Numbered from the stretch's first letter, positions 8,280 through 21,499 are shown. The stretch is DNA of 64,000 bases from Cymbidium sinense (GCA_021442155.1 CM038214.1:24019808-24083807), one strand, 5' to 3'. Notes: a model not told the origin generated them from the letters alone. Program-made: numbers and translations.

Positions 8280-11200
8280 AATTTTAGGTTTAGGTTTATG
8301 TTTTAATTTATTTATATACTTTAGGTTTAGGTTTAGGGTTTGTGGTTTATGGTTTATGGTTTAGGGTTTGGGTTTAGTGTTTAGGGATTAAGGTTTTAGG
8401 GTTTATGCTTTTAGGATTTAGGGTTTAGGGTTAGGGTTTAGGGTTTAGGGTTTAGGGTTTTTTAGTGTTTATGGTTTAAGGTCTTGGGTTTAGGATTTAG
8501 GATTTAGGGTTTATGGTTTTTTTAATTAAGTAAACCAATTGGTTTAGGTTTATTTAGTTTACTTAGTTTACTTTTATTTATTTTAGTTTATTTTATTTTT
8601 TTTTATTTAGGTTTATTTTATTTTTATTTATTTTATTTTATTTATTATAGGTTTATTTTTTTTAGGTTAGGTTTTTTATTTTAGTTTATTTTTTAGGTTT
8701 AGCTTTATTTTTAAGTTTTATTTTTATTTTATTTTTTAGGTTTATGTTTTATTTTTTATTTTTAGGTTCATGTTTAGGTTTTTATTTTATTATTTTAGGT
8801 TTAGGTTTTAGGTTTTTATTTTAGGTTTATTTTTAGGTTTTATTTTTTAGTTTAAGTCTAGGTTTATTTTTTACTTTATTTTATTATATTTAGTTTAGGT
8901 TTAGGTATAGGTTTAGTTTATTCTAGGATTAGGTTTAGGTTTTATTTATTTTAGTTTAGGTTTAGCTTTATTTTATTTTATTTATTTTATTTTTATTTTA
9001 GGTTTAGGTTTAGGGCTTACATTGATTTTTTATTTATTTTATAGTTTATTTTTTAGGTTTAGGTTTTTATTTAGTTATTATTTTACTTTATTTTGGTTTA
9101 TTTTATTAATATTTTATTTAGGTTTTTGATTCATAGATTTATTTTATTTTTTTATTTAGTTTAAGTTTTTTTATATTATTTTAGTTTATTTTTATTAGCT
9201 TATTATATTTTAATTTTATGTCTAGGTTTAGGTTTTAGTTTAGGTTTTTATCCTATAATTATTATTTTAATTTAGGTGGTTTATTTAGTTTATTTTAGGT
9301 TACATTTATTAGGTTTAGGTTTGTGTTTTGTGGTTGTGGCCTAGGGTTTGGGTTGGGTCACGCCAGGGTTGGGATCAGGTTTAGTGTTCAAGTTGGTGGT
9401 TTTAGGATTTAAGGTTTGGGTTTGGTGTCACTTAAGATTTGTTAGTTTAGGTTTAGGGTGTGGTTAGGGTATGCTTTAGTGAGGGTTAATTAAGCTGGTT
9501 TAGGGTTTAGCATTTGAGCTTGGGGTTTAGGTCAGGATTAGAGTTTAGGGTCCAAGGTAGGCTGAGGTTTAGGGTTTGGCCTGAGGGTCACTGTTAGAGT
9601 GTAGTTAGGTAGGTAGTAGGTGGGTTGTGCATGTTTTAGGTTTATTTTTATGGTAGGGTTTAGGGTTTAGGATTTAAGGATTTGGGTTTGAGGTTTAGGT
9701 TTTAGGATTTTTTAAAATTAAGCAAACTGACAGTTTAGATTTACTAGGTTAATTACTTTATTTTTATTTATTTGACTTTATTTTAGTATTTATTTTTATT
9801 TCGGTTTATTTTATTTTATTTAGAGTTTATTTTTATTTTATTTTTTAGGTTTAGGTTTTATTTTTTATTTTTAGGTTTAGGTTTATGTTTTTATTTCATT
9901 TTTTTAGTTTTAGGTTTAGGTTTTTATTTTAGATTTTTTTTAGGTTTTATTTTTTAGTTTAGCTTTTGGTTTATTTTTGCTTATTATATTTTATTTAATT
10001 TTGGTTTAGATTTAGGTTTAGTTTATTTTAGTTTAGTTTCTCTTAGTTTAGGTTTGGGAAAATATATTTTATTTATTTTATTTTTATTTTAGGATTAAGT
10101 TTTTTTCTTAGTTTTGAGTTTAGGTTTTATTTTCTTTTTATTTTAGGGTTTTACTTTTAAGTTTATTATTTAACTTAGGTTTTTATTTAGTTTTTATTTT
10201 ACTTTTTTATGTTAGTTTTAATTTTATTTACATTTTTTATTCTTAGGTTTATTTTATTTTTTAATTTAGTCTGTTTAGCCCGTGATTTAAGTTTAAATTG
10301 GGTTAGCTTAGGTAGTAGGTAAGGGTCAGCTTTATGGTTTAGATTTGTGGCTAGGGTTTATGTTTAAGAATCAGAGTTTAGTGGCTCAGTTCATGGTTAG
10401 AGTGGCCCAGGTGTGGTGTGGGCTCAGTGGTTGTGGTTTTAGTGGGGTGTGGTGGGCCCAGGTCATTAGAGTTTAGGGCTCAGTGGCCTAGGGCCTGGGA
10501 GTTTAGGGCTCAGTTTAGTTTCAGCCCAGGGTGTGGAGGTCATCAATAGGGTCCAACCCAGTTAGTTTATGGCTCATGGTGGTTTGATCAGGATTGGTTT
10601 TAGAGGGTGTTTTTTTAAATAAGCAAATCAATAGGTTTAGTTTATTTAGTTTTATATTATATTATTTGAGTTTATTTTACTAATTTATTTTATTTAGTTT
10701 ATTTATTTTAGGTTTACTTATTTTAGTTTAGGTTTTTTATATTAGTTTATTTTTTAGGTTTAAGTTTATTTTTTATTTGAGTTTTATTTTTATTTTTGCT
10801 TATAGGTTTAGGTTTTATTTTTTATTTTTAGGTTTAGATTTATGTTTTTATTTTATTTTTTAGCTTTAAGTTTTAAGTTATTATTTTAGGTTTTATTTTT
10901 TTTAGGTTTAGGTTTATTTTTATTTTATTATATTTTATTTAGTTTAAGTTTAGGGTCAGGTTTAGTTTATTTTAGGGTTAGGTTTATGTAGCAATTATTT
11001 TAGTTTAAGTTTAGTTTTATTATGTTTTGTTTATTTTATATTTATTTTAGGTTTAAGTTTTCTTTTAGTTTAAGGTTTAGGTTTTATTTATTTATTTATT
11101 TTTTGGTTTTATTTTTAGGTTTATTTTTTAGGTTTAGATTTTTATTTAGTTTTTATTTTATTTTATTATTGGTTTATTTTATCTTATTTTACATTTAGTT

Positions 11201-13990
11201 TTTATTTTATTTATGTATTTTATTATTAGGTTTATTTTATTTTATTTTATTTTTTATTTTATTTTATTTTTTTGGTTTACGTTTAGGTTTTTATTTTATT
11301 TTATTTATTTTATCTTTTTAGGTTTAGGTTTTTTTATTTATTTATTTTAAGTTTATAGATGTTAGCCTTAGGATCAGAGTTTAGTTTTAGGTTTATGATC
11401 TTAGGTTTAGGTTTGGAGGTCAGGATCAGGAAAGCCCAGAGAGAGCCCATGCTTAGTGGTAGGAGATCAGGATGAGGTCAGGTCATTAGGCCTATTTCAG
11501 CCTGGCCCAGGGTTTAGCTCATGGAGTTGGTCACTCAGGTTTAGTTTGATCAGTGGTTTTAGGTCAGTGGAGTGGAGTGGTCAGTAAGGTGTGATTTAGA
11601 TTCAGTGGTCAGAGTTTAGGGTTTAAGTGGGGTCACTAGTGTTTAGCCCAGTGGCCTAGTTTGGGCTCAGTGGAGGATGGGTTTTTAGTATCCAGGCCCA
11701 GGGTGGGCCTGGTTTATATATTGTTTAGAGGCCTAGTTTAGGGTTGAGGGTTTAGGGTTGAGGGTTTTTTTTATAAATTAAGTGAAATGTTAGGTTTAGG
11801 TTTATTTATTTGAGTCTATTTTATTTTATATTTTTATTTTGGTTTATTTTTTATTTTCTATTTAGTTTAGTTTGATTATTTTAGGTTTATTTATTTTAGT
11901 TTAGGTTTTCTATTTAGTTTATTTTTTAGTTGAGTTTTATTTTTATTTTATTTTTTAGGTTTAGTTTTTATTTTTTATTTTTAGGTTTTGGTTTATATTT
12001 TTATTTTATTTTATTAAGTTTTTATTTTAGGTGTATTTTTAAGTATTATATTTTAGTTTTTGGTTTATTTTGAGTTTATTATATTTTATTTAGTTTAGGT
12101 TTAGGTTTATGTTTAGTTTATTTTAGGTTTAGGTTTTATTTATTTTAGTTTAGTTTCTTTTAGTTTAGGTTTAGGTTTAGTATATTTTATTTATTTTATT
12201 TCTATTTTAGGTTTAGGTTTTTTTTAGTTTAGGGTTTAGGTTTTATTTTTTAGATTTAGGTTTTTATTTAGTTTTATTTTATTTTATTTTAGGTTTATTT
12301 AATCTTATTTTATTAGTTTATTTTATTTAGGTTTTGTGATCATTTTTATCTTTAAATTAGTTAGGTTATTTATTTATTTTAGTTATTTTATTTGTATTAT
12401 CTTATAGGTCAGTGGGTTTAGGTCATTTTATTTAGGAGTATTATTTATTTTATATGTTTATTAGTAGTTTGGTTTTAGTAGTTTTATTAGTATTTAGGTC
12501 TCATTGATTTAGGTTTTTTTAGAGGATCAATTTATGAGTTTCAGTTTTAGAGAGGCCCAGTTTCAGGTCTTAGGAGTTTAGAATCCATGGTATGGCTCAT
12601 TTTTTCAACCCAGTGATCAGGCTCAGTGGAGTTTCTTTTTATGGTGAGCCAATTAGGTTTAGCCTTTGATCAGGTCAGCCTTTAGGCTCAAGATTCCAGG
12701 ATTGGTTGTGGTTGGTGGGTCAGTATGACTAGGTTTGGGTCTGGTTTAGGTTTCTTTTACAAGCAAACTGGCAACGCAAGTTTGGGTAGTTAGGGTTTAT
12801 TACATCTTTTAGGTCAGAGAGATCAGTGTCAGGGCTCAGCCTGGCACAGGCTCAGTGGCCTGGGGCCTAGTGGCTCAGTTTGTGGTTAGAAGATTAGTGT
12901 CATGGTTAGCATTTGAGGTTTGGCCTAGAATCAGTTGTCAAGGATTAGGGTCAGGTTAGTCTGAGGTCAGGGTCAGGGTTTTATATTTTATATTTTAATT
13001 CCAAATTAAGTGGCAGGTTTAGGTTTATATAGTTTATTTTTTATTTATTTGAGTTTATTTTTTATAGGTTTATTTTTTATTTCATTTAGTTTATTTTTTT
13101 AATGTTTATTTATTTTGCCTTTGGTTTTTTATTTTAGTTTATTTTTTAGTTGAGTTTCATTTTAATTTTATTTTTTAGGTTTAGGGTTTATTTTTTATTT
13201 TTAGGTTTAGGTTTATGTTTTTATTTTATTTTTCAAGGTTTATGTTTTAGGATTTTATTTTTGGTTTATTTTTTACATTTTATTTTATAGTTTAAGTTTA
13301 GGTTTATTTTTTTATATTATATTTTTTTAGTTTACGTTTAGGTTTAGGTTTAATTTATTTTAGGTTTAGGTTTAGGTTGTATATATTTTAGTTTAGGTTT
13401 AGGTTTATTATATTTTATTTATTTTATTTTTATTTTAGGTTTATGTTTTTTATACTTTAAGGTTTAGATTTTATTTTTAATTTATTTTTAGGTTTTATTT
13501 TTTGGCATTTTTCTAGGTTTAGGTTTTTATTTAGTTTTTATTTTATTTTATTGCAAGTTTATTTTATTCTTATTTTGCTTTTATTTTTTATTTTATTTAG
13601 GTTTTTTATTCTTAGGTTTATTTTATTTTAGTTTATTATTATTATTTTCTAATTTTGTTTTTAGGTGTAAGTTTAGGTTTTAGTTTTGATTTTTATTTTA
13701 TTTTAGTTTTTTTATTTTATTTAGGTTTATTTTTTATTTATTTTATTGTTAGTTTTTATTTAGTTTAGGTTTAGGTTCTTAGGATTTAGGCTTTAAGGTT
13801 TAGGGTTTAGCATTTAGAGTTTATTTATTTAGGGTTTAGGGTTTTACGATTTTAGGGTTTAGGGTTTAGGGTTTTGAGGGTTTAGGGTTTAGGGTTAGCT
13901 TAGGATTTAAGTTAGTTTAGGGTTTAGGTTTTTAGGGTTAGGGTTTATTTAAGGTTTAACCTTTCAAGGTTTAGGATCTAGGGTCAAGGT
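8280..13990. repeat. Telomere-derived satellite, about 1 kb units (block 1)
   Basis: A 5.7 kb stretch of degenerate TTTAGGG-related sequence (TTTAGG, TTTATTTTA), with short canonical TTTAGGG runs at about 8,420-8,460 and 13,795-13,960. It has a longer order. A boundary motif like TTTTTAAATTAAGTAAACTG recurs near 8,518, 9,706, 10,610, 11,766 and 13,000, so units are about 0.9-1.2 kb. About 110-180 bases after each boundary a second conserved segment follows (GAGTTTTATTTTTATTTTAT near 8,705, 9,826, 10,776, 11,930 and 13,145). Units also contain a GC-richer part with CTCAGTGGCC-like words (10,270-10,600, 11,400-11,760, 12,530-12,990). I see no coding sequence. Confidence 0.8.
13975..13990. repeat. 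Left target-site duplication of the LINE (diverged)
   Basis: GATCTAGGGTCAAGGT lies next to the poly(A) end of the LINE. The other side of the element has GATCTAGTGTTTAAAGT (22,987-23,003). Most positions match, allowing one inserted base, as expected for an old 16-17 bp duplication. Confidence 0.6.
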
Positions 13991-14003
13991 ATTTTTTTTT
14001 TTT

Positions 14004-17000
14004 GGGGAACCTTGTGTAGGGTTCACAAAAGAGGGTTACAAGGTCCTTAAAGAGGATAAACTGAACCATGCTCAAAGAGATACAATCGCCTAAGGAGTAA
14101 ATCCCCATCTAAGTACATCCAAAAGCAAAAGAAGGCATTAAAGCAATCAAAAGATACAATGAGATTAACATAAAAATCCAAAGGAAGATTAGGGCCAATG
14201 CACTGCAAGACGTGAGAATGCATGACACTATGGAGCAAGCTTGCAAGAGGACAATAGAGAAGCACTTGTATAGCATCTATTTGGTAAAAGTCTTGATATC
14301 CTTAGTACCTGCAAATACAATCAAAACCATATACAGGGTAGATAGAGAGTCAGCAAAAGCCAGAATGAGAAAGGGGTTCCCATCCTGGTTATAGGACCCG
14401 ATATAAGACACCATGTCAATGAATTCCTAGCACCAATACAAGTAGTTCATCATATTCAGCATTAGGCAGCAAGCTCACTATAAGTCCACCCATTCAGATA
14501 GAGAATGATAAGGTTTGAATATGAATTAGTTAAGACCATCTTAAGAGTGATCTGCATAAGTCTAACAAAGCTAGGTAAAAGATAAGAGAAGCAAAAAAGT
14601 AAAATGGTTTTAGTCACAGAAAGACCATAAGCAACAACAACAACAAATAACCACATTGCCACCAGTGAATTAAAGAAGTCAAGAAACCGAAAGTCAAACC
14701 CCCAAATGGGTTGGAAAGAAAGTAGCAGATAGTAAGGTAGAGAGCCTTCTCTCCTTATTTGGATGCTCTCCCCACCACAAAAAAAAATTCCAGAAGAGAT
14801 AATCAGCATAAGTGAGAAAAAAGTTCAAGAAGTTGCTTAGTAGCAAATAGTAATCCGCCAAAAAAGCAATAACAGAATAACAGGGTGACCAATAACCCAA
14901 CTATATATAAAAGTTAAAATAGTGATTAAGACCGGTAAAGCAAAAGAGTACTCCTCATGAATCAGCATGTTCTCATCATAGTCAAGAGAGGAAAATAACG
15001 GAAAGATCAAAGAACAACCCGATATTAGCAGGAAAATAAGACAAAAAAAAAAAACAAAGAGCATTTGTTGAGCAAGGTACTCTAAAAACCAATTCTAGTC
15101 CTCCAAAGAGATATTAAAGTAGACATGGGATTTCACAAATAGCAAAGTAACAACAATAAGGAAGGTTGCAACCATTTGATGCTCAACAGCTATCCTACCT
15201 TGGACAAAAGTAATTAAGTCGCAAGAAGCAAGAAAGTCGAAAACCCCAACTCATTGCCTACAATTAGAAAATAGTAGGAATGAGCAAAAGTAGTGATATG
15301 AAGGATAGGTAATGAAAAGCTCCCCACCACAAGCCAATCCAAGAAGAGACAAAGGCAAATAGTCCAGTAGTAGGTTGCTTAGTAGTAGACAAATTAATCT
15401 AATTCTGCCAAAGATAATGATAGTAATAACCAGGAGGTTGGCTAGTAACCCAATTATGTATATAAGATAAACCATTGATTAAGTTCAAGCACAAAAGAAT
15501 GATCTTCAAGATTTGCATGTTCTAATTGTAGCATACAGAGAGAAACCAATGGGGAAGACCAACAACGAGATGTTACAAAGAAAGACAGAAAAAAAAACAA
15601 AGAAAACTTGCAAAGGTACTCAAAATTCTAAAACCAACAAGTGGAGACCTTGTTACAGTTTTTACACCCATTAAGAAAAGAAATCTTTAAGAACAAAGAT
15701 ATAAAATAGAGAATGAAAGAGTTCAAGTAATTCCCACCAGAGTAAACAACAGTACCCACAACCTCAGCAAAGGTAGAATGAAAATCCATTAAGTAACTCC
15801 AGACCTACTGAGCATGGGAAACAAGACCAAAAATAGCAAGATTGACAGTAGCCTCAAGGGTCCAATTCAGCCAACAACTAAGAAAGGAGATACCAACAAG
15901 TTGACCATAGGAAAAGCCCTTAAGAGTAGAGAGTGCATAAAAATGATCCCATAATAAAAGAGAAGAATTCTGACTATGGCAAACAGAACCATGATGAAAA
16001 GGGAAATGTCATGTGTGATCAAAAATAGCCCAACTGATAATAACACAAACAGTTGGAAAATCGAGAAACTAAAAACATCCATAAGTCATAAAGACAACAA
16101 TCTGGAAACAGGACCAAGAAAACCAATGACTAGCATTGAAAGGAGTAACAAGACCTTTCTAGATCAGAAAATACAGTCTAGTAGCAAGGCCTAGAATGAG
16201 AGGGAAAACAAAGTAAAACCAAAAGAGAGGCAACATAGTAATACGTAACTGTGGAGCAAGAGAAGAAACAAAAAAAATAAATTCTCTCGACAAGAACAAG
16301 TAAAGAGATTGAGCGAAGCCCCAATCTCGTAAAAACATCCCACAAAAAAGGATCTGAACAAAATAATCAATCAAGAAATTCCATCAGTTCAAAAAATAAA
16401 TGCAGAAAGAAACAGAATGCAGATTCCACCTGTGCAAAGTAAAAGAAGCATAAAAAGATATCCAAGAAGTAATATCAAAGTTATGCACAATAATAAGTTT
16501 AAGGGGTAAGGAGGTCAGCAGCAATCTGTAAGAAAACCTACAAAAAACAACCTTGGTAGGTGGAAGAAAAGAAGAAAGCCTCCCACAACAAGATCCCACC
16601 AAAGGGACCCTGCTGAATCAAAAAATGGTTTCCAAAGAGAGCAGGCTGAATGGGGTCCAGATTCCAGTATAGACAACAACCAAGAAGATAAATATCAACA
16701 AAAAGGCCAAAAAACCTTTTCATGCAAAAAAATAAAATAAATGATAACTCCTAGAAATAAAAGGAAAATGTCAACTCAAAGCTAGAGTCAAAGTGAATAT
16801 CAGCAGCAGCCCAAGATCTAATAGGGGAGACAAGCAGCATGTCAAAAGGCAACCACCAGTCATTATCAGCTAAAATCCAACAACCTAACAGTAAATCATC
16901 AAAGTGAATATTGCAACCAGCATAATGAACATTAATACAATGCATAGAAATAACATAGGTAACTAAGATGCTCCAAGCAAGAATATATCTTTGAGAAATA

Positions 17001-17394
17001 GCAGAAATTAATGGCAGTAGCTAAACCCATCAAAATAAATATCTCCATCCAGAAGTGATTAAGCCCAAGAATTAGGAATGAAGGAAACATTGATATTAAA
17101 ATCCCAAATAGGAGTGGTGTTATAAAACCAATAGCAGCTGACCCATAGCTCAACAAAATTCCAATGCAGGGTATTAGTATGCACATAGCTCAACAGGGCC
17201 TTTATCGGTAAATGCTAAAGCAGAGCCTCCAAATAAAGGAGAAGCTATTAAAACACCAAATCATGGCACAGAGATCAAGACAGTAAATAATATCCATGTG
17301 AAGCATCCATAAAAGACACAAAAAGGAACAGAAAGCCATAAAATAAAGAGGCAACAGTTAAAAGATGAATGGACAGTATACATCAAAAGGTTAG
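14004..17394 (-). other. Long non-coding 3' region of the LINE
   Basis: Between the end of ORF2 and the poly(A) lies 3.4 kb with no recognisable domain. On the LINE strand it is T/G-rich, so open frames there read as runs of hydrophobic residues (for example 14,462-14,809 and 15,251-15,475) and look like membrane proteins. They lack family resemblance and conserved structure, so I treat them as composition artefacts. An internal duplication is listed separately. The stretch could be a 3' UTR grown by duplication, or could contain another element that I do not recognise. Confidence 0.6.
14760..15655 (-). repeat. Direct duplication of about 545 bp in the LINE 3' region
   Basis: Several landmarks occur twice in the same order: CTCCCCACCAC at 14,768 and 15,320; GTTGCTTAGTAG at 14,832 and 15,373; ACCCAACTATATATAAAAG near 14,896 paired with ACCCAATTATGTATATAAG near 15,448; an A-run followed by CAAAG near 15,045 and 15,590. 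Spacing is 541-552 bases. The two units are diverged, so the duplication is old. Confidence 0.7.
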
Positions 17395-20300
17395 ATTAAA
17401 TTCTGAGATAAGGAAACCTAGAATTGTCCAAGTTAACTAGCCCATGCAAGTGTTTGGGTAAGGTGAGTTGATCAAAGAAGATGATACCATCGGATCTAGC
17501 ACCCAGATTAGCAAGGTAGTTAGCACAAGCATTTCCTTCATGCCAAACATGAGTGATGTTAAAATTCAGTTGGGAAAGAAGGGCTCTAGTTTGCTTAAGG
17601 AGGTAGTACAATTTAGTGCTGCTCATTTTGGTGGAAGTCAGAAGATCAATCAAGAGAAGAGCATCCACCTCAATCCAAATATTGAGCCAGCCATTTTGGA
17701 GGCAAATCTCAAGAGCTTTGTAGACGCCATAAGCTCAAGAATGGGACGTAGAAATAAGGGGATAAGCAAAAGCACATAGTACTATACCCTGAAAATGCCA
17801 CCATTACCAGAGCTATTATGAGAGACAGAGCCATCAGTATTAATTTTAATAATATGGTCAAGAGGTTTTTTCCAATAAACAATCTTGTCATTTCGACAGT
17901 AAGGTTGGTCCGGTAGGTTAAAGCCCAGTTTATTGGCTACAAATTTATAGCCTTTAAATTGTCTATAATGAATGAGATTGGCTTTAAACAAGTCACAAAT
18001 TTTGTTTTTAGTTCTAGCAATAATCCTCACGTGGTTCATAGGGATCTCATGATATTTTGCATCATTTCGGTCCATCCATATGAACCAGATAAGAGTGATT
18101 GCAGTGATGACTTTAATGTGACCTTTAATAGTATTATCAAAATAGACTTCAATAAGTTGATATAAAGAAAGAGAGGCATTGAAATTGATAGTGTTAAAAA
18201 GATCATCATACCAAATCCAAAGCTTAAAAGCAATGGCCCCATTAACAAAAACATGATTAATATTCTCAATATGGAAACATCATTGACATTTAGAAGGTAA
18301 ATGGAACCCTTTACCCCACAACAAGGAATCAACAGGGATAAAACTTTTCAGAATACGCCAAGTAAGAATAGAGTAAAAAGTAGGGATATTGTTATTCCAA
18401 AGTTTGGAGAACACATAGGAGGAATCATGAGTATCTTTAATGTGGAGCCACACATTTTGAGGTTGAAATCACCATTATGTGAGAGCTTAAAGAGAATCTC
18501 ATCTTGATTGTTTGGAGTGATAGGAATAGTAAAAACCATATTCAAAAAGGTAAAAGGGATAAAATCAGAAGCTTACTATTGTTCCACTTGTTGTTATGCC
18601 GTAAAGAGTTTACTCTAATAGCAAAGTGGAATGGGTGGAGAGTAAGTCATCAATGGATCCACATCCACTCCAGCTTATCTTGCCAAAAGAAAGAAAGAAG
18701 CCGAGTTAATGCCCCAAAAAATTAAGGATTCTCGCATCCCATTTGGATGCCACATAGGAGAATCACCCGGTTTAAAGGGACAAATGAGGGTGCTTACCCG
18801 GCAATATTTAGTAGTCATGAAATTAGCCTAAAGACTATGATTTCTAAAATTCCACCGAGTTTATAGGAAAAGGCATTGATAGCTTCTTTATGGATTTACA
18901 ACCAAGACCACCTTCAATAGTGCCATACAACTTTTAAACCAAGAGGTCCAGTGCATTCTTTTAGAGGAGATATTGGAGCCCCAGAAAAATTTGTTTAGGA
19001 GACGCTCAATTTTGTTGATGATAGAAATGGTTGGCACAATAGTTTGGATGAGATATAAAGGCATGGAATTAAGAGTGCTCTTAATCAAGGTGAGCCTACC
19101 ACTGAAAGAGAGTAAATGAAATTCCCAAACTAAAATTTTATTAGATATTTTTTGAATAAGGACATCAAAAAGATGAGATCTTTTCTGGCCTTTAAAAGGC
19201 GAGCCCCGAGATAATTAATGGGAAGTTGATTTTGCTTAAAATTAGTAATTTTGGAGATTTGATTAAGTCTATTGGTAGGAATCTTAGATGAGGGAATAAA
19301 ACATCATTTTCTTTCATTGAGAAAGAGACCACAAACTTTGCCAAAATCATTTAAGAGATTCTTAATAGTTTTAACATGTTAAAGAGAGGCATTGTAGAAG
19401 ATTATAAAATCATCAGCAAAACTAAGATGAGAAACAGGGAAACTACCATGAGTTTTAAAAAACATGTTAAGAATTTTAATGAAAAGATCATTGAGGCTCC
19501 TCGAAAGATATTCTACGAATGATAAAAGAGAAGGAGAAAGCGGTCACCTTGTCGCAAACCATGGCTCGAAGTAAAGAAACCAAGGGACTCACCATTCATG
19601 ATAATAGAAAATCAGACATTAGTGATACAACTTTTAATAATCTAGATAAAATTATCAGATATACCAAATAAATGTAAGATTTAAAAGAGGAAATCCCATG
19701 AGAGGTTGTCAAAGGCTTTAGAGATGTCCAGTTTGAAGAGAATATTACCTCCTCTAGAAGGAACATCAATGTCATGAACCAGCTCTTGAGTGAGAAGAAT
19801 ATTATCAGATATGGCTCTATTTTTAACCTGTGGGGGAGATGATTTTAGGGAGCAGAGGGCTAATCCTATTATTAATTAATTTAGCAATGAGTTTTTGGAA
19901 AAAGGTGCAAAGGTTAATAGGTCTAAAATTGCCCCAAGATTCAGGATTATTGGTTTTGGGAATAAGGACAATAGAAGTACTTAAAAAATATTTGGGAATA
20001 GAGCTGCCATCAAAAAAATCAATAACAGCATCAACAAGATCAGATTTAAAAGGCCAACAATGAAAGAAATGAGTCGATAGCCATCGACAGCAATCGTGTT
20101 CATGCTATTGAGAGTATTACTAATCTCCGCTTCCGAGGGACGCATAGTGAGAAAATGGTTATCCTCATTGTTAATCATAGAAGGGATTAGATGGGTGTTG
20201 GAGGGGGTTTCTAACAAAGGATCAGAGTTTAATAAATTTTGAAAGTGATGTATGACGATTCCATAATTTCATTATTATCGCTTATCCACCCATTAGAGTT

Positions 20301-21383
20301 CTTAATTTTCTTAATCGAGTTTAATGCTTTGCAAATAGCATGGAAATACCTTGTTTTGTCAATCAATATATTTGCTAGCGGATTTTTGACGCTAATAGGT
20401 TTCCTCTATATTTTGGTAATTAATCAAGTTATCTTTGGCAATGCTCAACTCATCAAGCTTACTGGGATTAGTTAAGACAGGCTCTTCAAGAGAACAAACC
20501 ACTTGTTCCATAGCTTTAAGATTGGTAAAAAGATTTTTAAATATATGCTTATTCCACCAATTGAGGTTTTGTTTAAGTCTTTTGAGCTTAAGCCAAAGCT
20601 AAATCATGCCTTTAACGGAATTATCCGTGTGAATAGGAGCCATCCAATTAGTGAAAACAACATTAGTGAAATTTCCATGTTGGGTCCAGATATTTTGGAA
20701 TCTAAAAGGTGAGGGAGTAGAAGGGTTAAAAGAGGGAGTTTTGGTAGAGATCAAATGAGGAGCATGATCAGACAAAGTTCTGCTCAAATGCTCAACAAAG
20801 GTAAGAGGCCATTGTTTGATCCAAAGAGAATTAAAGAGGGTCTTGTCAAGACGCTACCAAAGTCTAGAGTTATGCCACATGTAATCAGACCCAGAGAAAC
20901 CAATGTCAATCAGATTGCAATCTAGGATCATATTAGAAGTCTTCCATGGAATGGAGGTTAGGAGAACATCTTCCCTCCTTTCAAGAAGCAATGATAGTGT
21001 TGAAATCACCCCAACCAACCGTGGAAGGTTAACCGAGGCTAAGGTTCTTAAGTGATTCCAAAGGATGTTCCTACCGCTCTATTACAAGAAGCATAGATAA
21101 ATGAACCAAAAGCGAAAACACACCTAAGGAGATTTTGACACCAATGGATCAAGATCATCAATGATGGAAATGGTGATGGAATTATTCCAAAACACCAAAT
21201 TTTATTATTAAGATTAAAGAGGAAATTTTAAAATCGATAATCTAGAACATGAGCAATCTTGGAAGAGTTAATGAAAGGCTCAATAATAACAAGTAATTTG
21301 ATGTTATGAGTAAAAGGCTCCTAACACTTATGGATAGGGAGAGTTCCACAACTCTGGATATTCCAAATAAGAAAATTAATCAT
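17395..21383 (-). pseudogene. LINE ORF2: endonuclease, reverse transcriptase, RNase H (broken)
   Basis: The start is taken at 21,383 (MINFLIWNIQSCGTL, the usual 'WN..G' opening of the apurinic-type endonuclease that nicks target DNA). The endonuclease SDH motif is present at about 20,764-20,775 (LSDHAPH), followed by PFRFQNIWTQHGNFTNVVFT. Reverse transcriptase follows: motif A as DISKAFDNLSWDF near 19,700-19,736, and catalytic FADD intact at 19,409-19,420 (SHLSFADDFIIFYNAS). The thumb region reads SMPLYLIQTIVPTISIINKI (18,888-19,088). A zf-RVT-like region lies near 18,230-18,545. The C-terminal RNase H starts IKINTDGSVSHNSSGNGGIF (about 17,790-17,850) and ends near 17,396 (ACANYLANLGARSDG). 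Many stops and frame changes are present. Confidence 0.9.
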
Positions 21384-21499
21384 AATAAGAAATCCAAAAA
21401 AGAAAAGGTAAAGAAAAGAAATGGAAAAAGGAAGAGAGGAAGACATAATTATTTATGAGGTGTTAGAGAAGAACGTGTGATTCTAGTGAAGTTATTATT

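Noticed and set aside
8280..13990. True telomere or chromosome end
   Set aside because: Canonical TTTAGGG runs are short and rare, and the array is flanked on both sides by retroelements, so it is interstitial.
14462..15475. Small membrane proteins on the - strand (hydrophobic open frames)
   Set aside because: They lie in the T-rich 3' region of the LINE. Hydrophobic residues follow from T-rich codons, and the frames are not kept between the duplicated units.
17468..17779. Protein on the + strand of 103 residues
   Set aside because: Exactly antisense to the RNase H of LINE ORF2, which has recognisable motifs.
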